This document shows positions 47,101-56,206 of a stretch of DNA of 64,000 bases, piece by piece. Origin of the DNA: Sphingobacterium yanglingense (GTDB lineage: Bacteria > Bacteroidota > Bacteroidia > Sphingobacteriales > Sphingobacteriaceae); the NCBI RefSeq assembly GCF_004363245.1, contig NZ_SNYV01000015.1, positions 62,001-126,000 of the forward strand, written 5' to 3'. The position numbers and the translations under genes were made by a program. Each line of letters begins with the position of its first letter. The first letter of the stretch is position 1. The notes below the pieces were generated by a model. That model did not search any database and was not told the origin of the DNA. It saw only the letters and a program-made list of their open reading frames with translations.

Positions 47101-47502
47101 AACATCCATATCTTCCTCTCTGTCCAATCCATACCCTTTGGCCAGACTACGTAATCGCGTATCCCGCATACGGCCATCGAAAAAGATACGATAATCGTCT
47201 CGTTTTAGAATAGCATCCAGTACCTCCATCTGATGGATACATACCTTATCAAGCGGACTAGCACAGGTACAGGTCAGCGCGAGCGTAGTATCCTCCTGTC
47301 GTACCCCGACCTGAGGAAAAACCACCTCACCGGTATCTTTACTGAATAAGCCTTCGTTCAATGCCAGATGGATCGGATATACCAATACACTCTCGCCCGA
47401 GTCGGCATAACTACTGCCCGGAGCAAGGTGCCGCATCAGGTCGTAAATAGAACACGCCCCTAATAAGGTATCTCGCAGAATGATGACATGAGATTGCTCC
47501 AT
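44155..47502 (-). CDS. SNF2-family helicase with SWIM-type zinc finger (1115 aa)
   Basis: Nucleic-acid-dependent ATPase/translocase of the bacterial RapA/SNF2 kind. Near residue 75 a SWIM-like CxC...CxH group ([16 protein letters not shown]). Long middle region without known motifs. From about residue 660 the SNF2 core: [20 protein letters not shown] (Walker A, about 684), [26 protein letters not shown] (Walker B, about 778), [20 protein letters not shown], then helicase C: [60 protein letters not shown]. Single gene after copA; chromatin-like or transcription-recycling roles are known for relatives, function here unknown. Confidence 0.93.
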   Translation of the reverse strand: [1115 protein letters not shown]

Positions 47503-47573
47503 GCAGCCTAGAATAGTTTTTTGTACAGGTGCAATATCCTACTATTTATGCACAATGCGTCTATTTTTTTAAC

Positions 47574-47609
47574 AGAAAAAAGGAGGTAATTCGAATCGAA
47601 CACCCCCTT
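47574..47609 (-). terminator. Rho-independent terminator of the SusCD/peptidase operon
   Basis: Minus strand AAGGGGGT / ACCTCCTT (8-bp stem with one G-U pair, 14-nt loop), then a T6 stretch, 25 bp after the stop of the S9 peptidase gene. Confidence 0.8.
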
Positions 47610-47635
47610 ATTAAAAAACAAACCAGATTTAGACT

Positions 47636-49726
47636 TTATGGTTTCATATATTTTTCCGTAAACTCTGCTTCCATTTCTCTAAAATGTGCTGCCTTATTGT
47701 GCAAATAGAACCAACCATGTGCCGCACCTGGATATAACATCAATTCAAACTGCTTACGTGCTTCTTGTAGGGCGTCAACCAAACGGATAGTGTTGCGCAT
47801 ATGTACATTATCATCCATGGTACCTTGATTAAGCAGCAGCTTGCCTTGAAGATTGCTAGCATAGTTCAGCGTACTTGAGGTAAAATACCCTTCCGGATTT
47901 TCTCTTGGCGTATCCATAAAACGCTCTGTGTAAGCCGAGTCATAAAATCTCCAATCGGTGACCGATCCTCCCGCTACTCCCGATTTGAATGTCTCAGGAG
48001 CTTTGAGCATGGCCATAATCGTGATGTAACCTCCATAACTGAAACCACGTATCCCAACGTATTGGGGATCAATGAATGGATATTTCTTCTTGATTTCTTC
48101 GACCACAAAAGCATAGTCCTTGACTTCCCAATCTCCCAAATTTCGATGCATATAGTTCTGTCCCACTTTTCCAAAATGCCCAGATCCCCTATGGTCGATC
48201 TGTACACGGATCATATTTACAGTATCGGCCATTGGATCGCCAAAGCCACCTTGGAAACCGTCCCTCACCGTTCCAGCATTGGGTCCTCCATAAATCAACA
48301 CCATCAAACCGTGCTTACGGTTCTTATCCAAGTTGGCAGGAAAAGAAATACGCGCAGGCAAATCAAAGCCATCTGACGTACGGAAACGTTGAACTTCGCT
48401 ATACGAAGCCTTACCTACCAATCGATCATAATCCTTGCCTTTACTATCTGCTAGTTCTCGAATTATCTTTCCTTTATTATCAAGCACTGCCGCACGTTCC
48501 GGTGTATTGTAGTTACTGTAATTCGTAATAAAATACTTCCCATCGGGAGACAGATTTGTTTTATGGGTATAGTCTCCAAATGTTAACCGTTGGATATTAC
48601 CATTTTTAAGTTCGACTTTATACAAATCGTCACGTGTAGAGTTTTCGCGATTTCCAGTGATATACATGAGCCCATCTTTCTCCTGGATCATATCAATACT
48701 CTTTACGTTCCAGTCTCCCTGTGTCAATGGGCGAATTAAATTTCCATCTCTATCGTACAAATAAACATGCATATAACCTGTCCTGTCCGACAATAACAAA
48801 AACTGTTTACGTTGTGATAAAAACTGAATCTTATCTTCTTGATCTAGAGCAATCCAAGTCTTTTGTGTCTCTGTATAAATAGAACGCTTATCACCTGTTA
48901 AAGGATCTATCGCAGAGATAATGAGTGAATCTTGGCCTCTATTCAACCATTGAACATACAGCTCGTCAGACTCTGGTGTCCAGATCGGTTGACCAAAATA
49001 TTGATCCTCTTTCGAGTTATAGTCAGCCCACTTGATTTTATCCGCTTCTAAACTATAAATACCGACCTTGACCTCGGGATTCTTATCACCAGGTAATGGG
49101 TAGCGTATTGCAATCTGATTGACATGCTGCCCCGTATCCTGCGCCATGTAATGGATAGGAACTTCAGTATCATCAAAATGCATAAAAGCTATTTTTCTAC
49201 TATCGGGACTCCACCAAAAAGCACGATAGTTCATCCCTCTACCCAGGATCTCTTCGTTATAGATCCAGGAAGACCAACCATTGTAAATAGATGACGCGCC
49301 ATCGCTTGTCAATTGCTTATTCTCGCGACGTTCAATATTATACAAAAACAAATTTCCATCTTTGGTATAGGCCAGATGTGTCGAATCAGGAGAAAGTGTA
49401 GTATTCTGCATCCCCCTTAAAACGATTTCCTGTTTCCCATCTCTTGCATTGATGTGTACATCTCCATTTTTAGAAATAGAGATAGCCTTTGCTAATGGAA
49501 CACCTACCTGCTTGATATACGCTCGTCCCGTTTTTACATTTGTCAAGACACTTTCAGAATTATTGGAAGTAGTAGATCGACGAAAGAAACCATAGTGACT
49601 ACTATCTTCCCAACGGAACGGTGTAAGCCGGTTGACATAGTCATAAGGTGAGTTGTTCGGGATCTGAGCTAATGCTCCGCCTGCCCACAGCGAGCAGACA
49701 AGGGTAACTGATTTTATCCAATTCAT
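47636..49726 (-). CDS. DPP4-type S9 serine peptidase, exported (696 aa)
   Basis: Cleaves X-Pro/X-Ala dipeptides from peptide N-termini. Signal SVTLVCSLWAGGALAQ; N-terminal beta propeller, with SWIYNEEILGRGMNYRAFWW matching the glutamate pair of DPP4 that binds the peptide N-terminus; C-terminal alpha/beta hydrolase with GIRGFSYGGYITIMAM (catalytic Ser near 563), MDDNVHMRNT (Asp near 638) and GAAHGWF (His near 669). Last gene of the operon with SusC, SusD and a TlpA-like protein; 3 bp from the latter. Probably acts on imported peptides in the periplasm. Confidence 0.93.
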   Translation of the reverse strand: MNWIKSVTLVCSLWAGGALAQIPNNSPYDYVNRLTPFRWEDSSHYGFFRRSTTSNNSESVLTNVKTGRAYIKQVGVPLAKAISISKNGDVHINARDGKQEIVLRGMQNTTLSPDSTHLAYTKDGNLFLYNIERRENKQLTSDGASSIYNGWSSWIYNEEILGRGMNYRAFWWSPDSRKIAFMHFDDTEVPIHYMAQDTGQHVNQIAIRYPLPGDKNPEVKVGIYSLEADKIKWADYNSKEDQYFGQPIWTPESDELYVQWLNRGQDSLIISAIDPLTGDKRSIYTETQKTWIALDQEDKIQFLSQRKQFLLLSDRTGYMHVYLYDRDGNLIRPLTQGDWNVKSIDMIQEKDGLMYITGNRENSTRDDLYKVELKNGNIQRLTFGDYTHKTNLSPDGKYFITNYSNYNTPERAAVLDNKGKIIRELADSKGKDYDRLVGKASYSEVQRFRTSDGFDLPARISFPANLDKNRKHGLMVLIYGGPNAGTVRDGFQGGFGDPMADTVNMIRVQIDHRGSGHFGKVGQNYMHRNLGDWEVKDYAFVVEEIKKKYPFIDPQYVGIRGFSYGGYITIMAMLKAPETFKSGVAGGSVTDWRFYDSAYTERFMDTPRENPEGYFTSSTLNYASNLQGKLLLNQGTMDDNVHMRNTIRLVDALQEARKQFELMLYPGAAHGWFYLHNKAAHFREMEAEFTEKYMKP

Positions 49727-49729
49727 TGC

Positions 49730-51088
49730 TTATTTTTTTAACTCAGTTTCTAGCATTTTCTTAAGAGAAGGATCACTAGGACGAGGAGCATCATCAGTCA
49801 CTACTTTTCCCTGCTTATTGAACACCATAAAACGCGGAATCCCCTTAATCTTGTAGTCTTTACTTATTTTTGTATCCCACGATCCAGCAAATAACTGGAT
49901 ACCACCAAGTTTTTCGTCTGCGATCATCTGCAACCATTTGTCTCTGTTTTTAGCTTCATCTACCGATACAGAGATAATGACGACATCTGTTCCATGCATC
50001 TCTTCATGCAGCTTCCGCAAAGCAGGAAACTCAGCTTTACAAGGACCACACCAAGTAGCCCAAACGTCAACTAAAACAACTTTACCTTTAAAATCGCTCA
50101 AGGATACCTGTTTACCATTTACATCAGGATAGGTAAAATCGGATGCCTCACCACCTTCTTTACTTTTATACAGCTTCGCTCCTAAATCTTCCAAAAGCAC
50201 TCTTTGCGTCGGTAACTCGAAATACTGGGCATATTTTGTGGAAAATTCCACAAATTGATCATAAGACTTAATCATTGGAAGACGCGACTTTATCAAATAA
50301 GCAGCCTTCTGCTCGTTGGTACTGAAATAAGTTAACAACTGTACGTCATCTTTTATGTCAAGCTGTCTAGCGATATAACCAGCATACATACCTACGAGAC
50401 GGTCTCCGTACAGATACTTCATGATATTATTACTCACAAACTTATCTTTTGCTACTATAGTAGAATAGATGGCTGGTCGCTGTACCGAAGCATCCGGATG
50501 AGCGGTACGAGGTGTACTCAAAAAATTAAGCGCATAGAGGTCCATACTGATACGCGCGTAGTCTTTCATCAAGCTATTGAATGCTGGATTTTTTGTATCT
50601 ACTTGCTTTTGAAAATCAAGAACAATTTTGTCCGCAGTCTCTAGGGCAGGAAAAAAATCGACATAAGTACTTCTTGTTTTATTAAAATAAATAGACTTCG
50701 CTTTAATGTCTTTGGTCAATGCATGCCATTGTTGCAACTGCCTGTTCTCTTCCGATAATTGTCCGGTTAATTGACTTTCTACACCATTGATATTTAACCC
50801 GACCTGTTCTCCTTTTTTTATATAGAAATCGAACTGTCCATCCATTAATGACGGAGCCCCAACGGCGTAAAACCCTTCATATGTTGGAGTAAATAAAAAC
50901 CCATAAGAGCCATCGGGCGCTACTTCGGTTTTAGCGATAGACACGGGCGCGCCATGCTCAATCCGCATTAACTCAATAGTATTATAACGTACAGATCCTG
51001 GTTCGACCACCCCTTGAACGCTGCTCATCTGTGCCATTAAACAGCTCCCTGTAATGACACTGAGAAACGTCAATATTACTTTCTTCAT
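49730..51088 (-). CDS. TlpA-like thioredoxin, exported (452 aa)
   Basis: Signal VILTFLSVITGSCLMAQ; N-terminal DUF4369-like beta part (VVEPGSVRYNTIELMRIEHG); helical middle region (residues 130-290); thioredoxin domain from about 315 (ASDFTYPDVNGKQVSLSDFK) with active site VWATWCGPCKAEFPAL (Cys near 346 and 349) and KGIPRFMVFNKQGK. It lies between SusD and the peptidase, with 32 bp and 3 bp gaps. It may reduce disulfides in imported peptides or keep operon proteins in the right redox state. Confidence 0.9.
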   Translation of the reverse strand: MKKVILTFLSVITGSCLMAQMSSVQGVVEPGSVRYNTIELMRIEHGAPVSIAKTEVAPDGSYGFLFTPTYEGFYAVGAPSLMDGQFDFYIKKGEQVGLNINGVESQLTGQLSEENRQLQQWHALTKDIKAKSIYFNKTRSTYVDFFPALETADKIVLDFQKQVDTKNPAFNSLMKDYARISMDLYALNFLSTPRTAHPDASVQRPAIYSTIVAKDKFVSNNIMKYLYGDRLVGMYAGYIARQLDIKDDVQLLTYFSTNEQKAAYLIKSRLPMIKSYDQFVEFSTKYAQYFELPTQRVLLEDLGAKLYKSKEGGEASDFTYPDVNGKQVSLSDFKGKVVLVDVWATWCGPCKAEFPALRKLHEEMHGTDVVIISVSVDEAKNRDKWLQMIADEKLGGIQLFAGSWDTKISKDYKIKGIPRFMVFNKQGKVVTDDAPRPSDPSLKKMLETELKK

Positions 51089-51120
51089 AGTTGTTATTAA
51101 TTATTTGATTCTTATTAAAG

Positions 51121-52764
51121 TTATTCCCACCCTGGATTTTGTATCAGTTTATTTCCAGGCTTATTCATTTCACTCAAGGGGATAGGAAACAGATAGTGCT
51201 TCTCCACAAAAATCCGCTGCTTGGTAAGCGGCTTTATACTGTATGTCTTTGTCCCTGTCTGTGCGTCTCGCACAATTTCCATTTTTTTGATAGGATTTGT
51301 TGCCGTACTAAACAATTGTGGCGCTAATTTCCAACGTTTGACATCCCAATAACGAAAATCCTCAAAGGCAAGCTCTACCCTTCTTTCATGACGGATGGCT
51401 TCTCGCATCTCTACCTGCGAAAGTCCGGCTTTTAATACAGGCATTTTTGCACGAGTCCGCACCTTGTTCACCGCTTCATACACTGTTGCATCGGGTCCGA
51501 CCGCCTCATTCTGTGCTTCGGCATAATTTAACAACACCTCAGCATAACGGGCTAAAATCCAATTCTGTGAAGAACGAACATTGGCATCTGCAAAAACAAC
51601 GTTTTCATCTGCAAATTTTCGTAGATAGTACCCTGTATTAGTCACCCAAGCGGACACCTGCCCTCCAGAGACCACCATATCTACCCCTCCATTATGCATC
51701 TGCATGGGTCTACCTCTGAAAATCGCCCCATCGTACAATACCGTGGCCGCAAACCGAGGATCTCTACCTTGATAAGGATTGTTGGCATCGTATCCCGACT
51801 GTGCGTCGCTAATAGGAAGACCTGTAGACTGCATTTCGTAAGCATCTACCAGATTCTGCGTGGGCAATGTGCCAGCACGACCTCCAAATGCAGGAGGCTG
51901 TGTATACGAATCATGGTAGTGTCCCCGTTCATCTTTATTATTATTGTGCTGCACAGATAAAATCACTTCTGTATTCATCTTATTGGTCACGGAAAAAACA
52001 GAAGCATAATTAGCAGGCAAACCGTAAGAACCTAGATCCATAATCGCTTTGGAAGTTTGTGCAGCTTCTGTCCAACGCTCTCCCAACATTTCTACCCTTG
52101 ATTTATAGACCAATGCAGCCCCCTTAGTAATACGCCCCCAATCGGAAGCGGCGTAGCTTTTTGGCAACACATCTGCTACTTCTTGAAATTCGTTGATCAG
52201 AAAATCCTGAAAATCCTGTGCCGATGCTCGAACGACAAAAGCCTCATCGCCCAACATATCTTGAGCTGTAGTAATAATAGGCATCGGGCCAAACCATTGC
52301 ATCAGATCGTAATAATAGTAAGCTCTTAAGAACCTAACCTCTGCCTTCATACGGCGATTCAACTCCTGATTGCCAGGCACCTGGTCTACTTTTTGGATAA
52401 ACTCATTGGCCCTACGGATATAGGTCCACCGATCGGATGTCCACATCGCATTCAATGGTGAATTGCTTGCGTCAAAAGCTCCGTTCCAATAGGGATTGAA
52501 CATAGTTCCATTTACCTCTCCATCATCTGTAATATTAGACAATAGATTTTGTGTGTATATACCCGCGCTATAATGTGGTCTTTCAAAGCCAGAATTCAAC
52601 TTGGAATAGAAATTGGCCGTATAGACCAACACCATATCCTGGTTCTGCCACATTACGATATCATTGACCTGATCTGGGGGCGTAATATCGAGAATACTAC
52701 TACAACTGCTCATCCCCAACCATAGGGATATTACTCCGATATATTTTATTTTATGTAGTTTCAT
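51121..52764 (-). CDS. RagB/SusD-family lipoprotein (547 aa from preferred start)
   Basis: The longest frame starts at TTG 52776; the ATG at 52764 gives a clean lipoprotein signal (HKIKYIGVISLWLGMSSC). Mature start SSILDITPPDQVND; TPR-like stretches MKAEVRFLRAYYYYDLMQWF, GAALVYKSRVEMLGERWTEA, WILARYAEVLLNYAEAQNEA; C-terminal RHERRVELAFEDFRYWDVKR and PLSEMNKPGNKLIQNPGWE. Partner of the susC 18 bp upstream. With a peptidase in the operon, peptides are the likely cargo, as in the RagAB system. Confidence 0.94.
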   Translation of the reverse strand: MKLHKIKYIGVISLWLGMSSCSSILDITPPDQVNDIVMWQNQDMVLVYTANFYSKLNSGFERPHYSAGIYTQNLLSNITDDGEVNGTMFNPYWNGAFDASNSPLNAMWTSDRWTYIRRANEFIQKVDQVPGNQELNRRMKAEVRFLRAYYYYDLMQWFGPMPIITTAQDMLGDEAFVVRASAQDFQDFLINEFQEVADVLPKSYAASDWGRITKGAALVYKSRVEMLGERWTEAAQTSKAIMDLGSYGLPANYASVFSVTNKMNTEVILSVQHNNNKDERGHYHDSYTQPPAFGGRAGTLPTQNLVDAYEMQSTGLPISDAQSGYDANNPYQGRDPRFAATVLYDGAIFRGRPMQMHNGGVDMVVSGGQVSAWVTNTGYYLRKFADENVVFADANVRSSQNWILARYAEVLLNYAEAQNEAVGPDATVYEAVNKVRTRAKMPVLKAGLSQVEMREAIRHERRVELAFEDFRYWDVKRWKLAPQLFSTATNPIKKMEIVRDAQTGTKTYSIKPLTKQRIFVEKHYLFPIPLSEMNKPGNKLIQNPGWE

Positions 52765-52782
52765 TGTTATCATCAATTAGAT

Positions 52783-55700
52783 TTAAAAAGAAAGACTTGC
52801 ACCGAACCCAAATTGCTTCTGTGTCGGATAAAAACCAGGACTTACCCCTCCAGTTCCTATTCTCGGTGTTTCGGGATCTATTCCCCCCTCTACCGTAGTC
52901 CATGTCCAGAGATTAGAAGCCTGAACGTAAACGCGCATCGTTCTTAACTTTACGGTCTTCAACCATTCTGCAGGTATCTGATAGCTCAATCGTAGATCGC
53001 GAAGGCGTATAAAATCGTCCTTCTCAAAATTATTATCATTACGACGACTGTTGTTGGTTGAGGCTGCATTCCGCGGATACCGAGCCCCTTCATTGCCCAC
53101 ACGCCAAGTGTTATTATAAAGATAATCCCAGGTCGTACTATTGCCGTACTGAATAACACCACCAAACCCGGCATTGAAAAAGGCAGTCAACATAAAGTTC
53201 TTGTAATGAGCATCGAAACCTAATCCAAAATTGAGCGGAGGATAACCGTAGTTTTCTTTCCAATATTGATCCTGCGGAGTAAGCTTACCATCGCCATTTA
53301 AATCATTAAATTTTAGATCTCCTGGTTTAAGCGTCTTATTTTTCAAACCATCCTGATCGACATGCCAATTCTCAATCTCGGTTTGGCTTTGGAAGATACC
53401 CGCACTCTGGTATACCAAGATAGAATTGACAGATCTTCCTTCTAGACGTTCATAGTCGGGCAACTGAGAGGTACCCTGCTCTAAATGCTCGGTACGTACA
53501 TAGGTAAAATTGGCATTGATACCTAACTTCCAATCGGCATTGAACTGATGCTTACTGGATACATTAAAATCTATTCCACGGTCACGCATCTTGGCAAAAT
53601 TCCGTATCGGTGCTCCGATTCCAAAACTCTGCGGCAGGGAAACCGAATTACTCAGGAGAATATCGTATCTGTTCTTTTGGAATACATCTACGACAAAACC
53701 TAACTTGCCGTTCCAAAGCGTAGCCTCTAGTCCAATATTCTCCTGTCTATTTTTTGCCCAGGTGATATTATGATTAGGAAGAGAACCATTGGTCAAATAA
53801 AATGTTGGCGCATAGGCTGTACCAAAAAGATAACCATAAGAACCAAATCTACCTGTGTTTCCGATACCATAGGTATAATAGTAAGAATTAGCACCTATGC
53901 CATCATCGCCAGTCAAACCGATAGAAGCCCTAAGTTTCAAAACATCAACAGTGGAACGTAATGGTTCAAAAAAGTCTTCTTTGGAAATATTCCAAGCCCC
54001 CGATAGACCTGGGAAGAATCCCCAACGATTGCCTGGAGCAAAGATCGTGGAGCCATCGAAACGGAAGCTTCCTTCCAAAAAGTAGCGTCCATCGTAATTA
54101 TAGTTGACACGACCTACGTAACCGAGGCGAGCTGATTCAAAACGCGTACCCGATGTCACCTCGCCTGCTGTAGCTCCAATATTGATAATATCTAATCCAG
54201 GTGCTATTAGATTAATACGCTTATCACTATTAAGGTCTCCATTGGACTCGGTCACAGTGAACAGCCCCAATAAATCTAATCCGTGCACACCAAACTTACG
54301 ATTGTAAGTCACCGCAAAATCCGCTGTATAGGTATTGCCATCATTGACACGATCTTCTACCGACGGCTTACCTGCTCCTGAGACTAGACGGGTACCTGTA
54401 GGACTCGTAGGGTCCCATTGATACAAAGGCACTGGAACACTATAATCTTTAGTACGTGTAAAATTTTTATCTACAGCGATGCTTGTATATGCTCCCAATC
54501 CCCTCACCATCTTACTCTCCCAAGTAAGCTTTCCGATCATCGTTATGAAATTATCTTTCGTATAGCGATATCCTGCTCGATCGGAAATATCTGCCATAGG
54601 ATTACTTCCTCCACCGGTACCTACACCAAAAGTACCGTCTAACATATATACCGGGGTGAGCGGAGATGAATTGACCGCAGAATTGAGTACCGAAGCCCCT
54701 CTTACATCCTGCCTGCCACCTCGATAACTAATATTAACCTCGGCCTTTAGCTGGTCGCTAAGCTTGAAATCTAAATTTGACTGCAATGTATAACGCTTAT
54801 ATCCATTCCCGGCATACATGCCGTTTTGATCGGTATACGAACCAGAAACAAAATAACGGACAGCCTCAGAGCCGCCGTTGATATTCATGCTATGATTTTG
54901 AACTAAAGCCGAAGTACCGGTCAAAAGGTCGATCCAATCCGTGTTAGCATACTTGTGCGGTGCCCATTGATTTTGAATGGTATCCAAAACAGCTGGCGAA
55001 TAAGGTGCTGGTAGACCATTATTGAGTGCAATCTCATTCTGAAACAAGGCATAGGTATGACCATCTATTGTGCTAATCATCCGACCTGGCTTAGTCCAAG
55101 AGGTATTATTAGTATAAGAAAAGGAAGGTTTACCTATTTTACCCCGTTTGGTGGTGATGATAATTACGCCATTGGCAGCCCGTGATCCATATACTGCTCC
55201 TGCTGCATTGTCTTTAAGTACCGATATACTTTCCACTTCATTGGGATCTATCTCCTGTAATCCAGCCTGATCATTACCATTAATATTACGAGGCACTCCA
55301 TCTATAACCAACAAAGGAGCCTGGGTAAGTGATGTAGTACGGATCAACAGGGTAGCATCATCTGCTCCTGGTGTACCTGAAGTAGTTCGAGACAACAATC
55401 CAGGCAATCGGCCTGCAAAAACCTGTGAAAGATTCGTGGTCGGCATCTGGGTTATCTCTTCGGAGGTAATTGTAGAAACAGCTGTTGTTAGATTTTCCTT
55501 TTTAGTCTTACCGTACCCGACGACGACCATTTCATCCAGCTCTTGGTTTTCTACTTTTAGCGTGACCTTATTTTCTACATTGGGCAATAGGTTTGCTATT
55601 TTCCCTGAATACCCCACCATAGTAATACTAGCCATGAGGCTAGTTGTTCCTGGGATAGAGAAATAACCATCTTTGTTCGTTTGAAATTGATTTTCTACGT

Positions 55701-56169
55701 TTGCAACACGAATAGTAACACCAGGTAGTCCTTCCCCTTTTTCATCCAGAACTCTCCCCTTAATATATTGCTGTTCCTCTACAGTCTGTTGTACATGAGT
55801 TGTCCGTTGCACTGCTCTACGCTTGAATACAATCGTCCTATCAGATAAGGTATACGTAACAGGTTGCTCAATGCAACAGCTCTCCAGTACTTCTTTTAAT
55901 GGTTTGTCTTTGACATCTATATTAACTGGTTTAAAAGATTTGGCCAAATCTGGTGAGTAGGCGAAATCATACCCTGTCTGTTTACGAAGTTCCCTTATGA
56001 CTTCTTCCAAACTGGCATTTTTAAACTTCAGGCTCACTTGTTGGGCACTCAGCCCAAACGAACTGAACACCAATATGCCCGCAGCAACGGACTTAATACA
56101 TTTTGTAGCCAAAATGGCTCTAAAAATGCGATTCCCCATCTTCTTTTCGGTATTCGATTTAGGTTGCAT
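52783..56169 (-). CDS. SusC/RagA TonB-dependent receptor (1128 aa)
   Basis: Signal SVAAGILVFSSFGLSAQ; STN domain about residues 46-110 (NASLEEVIRELRKQTGYDFA); carboxypeptidase-like domain about 133-205 (KGRVLDEKGEGLPGVTIRVA); plug with DEMVVVGYGKTKKENLTTAV, IDGVPRNINGNDQAGLQEID, SISVLKDNAAGAVYGSRAAN, GVIIITTKRGK; barrel ends in Phe (GFGASLSF). Fed into an operon with SusD, TlpA and DPP4-type peptidase, which suggests peptide import. FecR is 37 bp upstream, closer than in the other loci, so an antisense terminator between them is not possible here. Confidence 0.96.
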   Translation of the reverse strand: MQPKSNTEKKMGNRIFRAILATKCIKSVAAGILVFSSFGLSAQQVSLKFKNASLEEVIRELRKQTGYDFAYSPDLAKSFKPVNIDVKDKPLKEVLESCCIEQPVTYTLSDRTIVFKRRAVQRTTHVQQTVEEQQYIKGRVLDEKGEGLPGVTIRVANVENQFQTNKDGYFSIPGTTSLMASITMVGYSGKIANLLPNVENKVTLKVENQELDEMVVVGYGKTKKENLTTAVSTITSEEITQMPTTNLSQVFAGRLPGLLSRTTSGTPGADDATLLIRTTSLTQAPLLVIDGVPRNINGNDQAGLQEIDPNEVESISVLKDNAAGAVYGSRAANGVIIITTKRGKIGKPSFSYTNNTSWTKPGRMISTIDGHTYALFQNEIALNNGLPAPYSPAVLDTIQNQWAPHKYANTDWIDLLTGTSALVQNHSMNINGGSEAVRYFVSGSYTDQNGMYAGNGYKRYTLQSNLDFKLSDQLKAEVNISYRGGRQDVRGASVLNSAVNSSPLTPVYMLDGTFGVGTGGGSNPMADISDRAGYRYTKDNFITMIGKLTWESKMVRGLGAYTSIAVDKNFTRTKDYSVPVPLYQWDPTSPTGTRLVSGAGKPSVEDRVNDGNTYTADFAVTYNRKFGVHGLDLLGLFTVTESNGDLNSDKRINLIAPGLDIINIGATAGEVTSGTRFESARLGYVGRVNYNYDGRYFLEGSFRFDGSTIFAPGNRWGFFPGLSGAWNISKEDFFEPLRSTVDVLKLRASIGLTGDDGIGANSYYYTYGIGNTGRFGSYGYLFGTAYAPTFYLTNGSLPNHNITWAKNRQENIGLEATLWNGKLGFVVDVFQKNRYDILLSNSVSLPQSFGIGAPIRNFAKMRDRGIDFNVSSKHQFNADWKLGINANFTYVRTEHLEQGTSQLPDYERLEGRSVNSILVYQSAGIFQSQTEIENWHVDQDGLKNKTLKPGDLKFNDLNGDGKLTPQDQYWKENYGYPPLNFGLGFDAHYKNFMLTAFFNAGFGGVIQYGNSTTWDYLYNNTWRVGNEGARYPRNAASTNNSRRNDNNFEKDDFIRLRDLRLSYQIPAEWLKTVKLRTMRVYVQASNLWTWTTVEGGIDPETPRIGTGGVSPGFYPTQKQFGFGASLSF

Positions 56170-56206
56170 ATTAAAATTGTAAATAGTTTTCTTTTTATAT
56201 CTCTTG

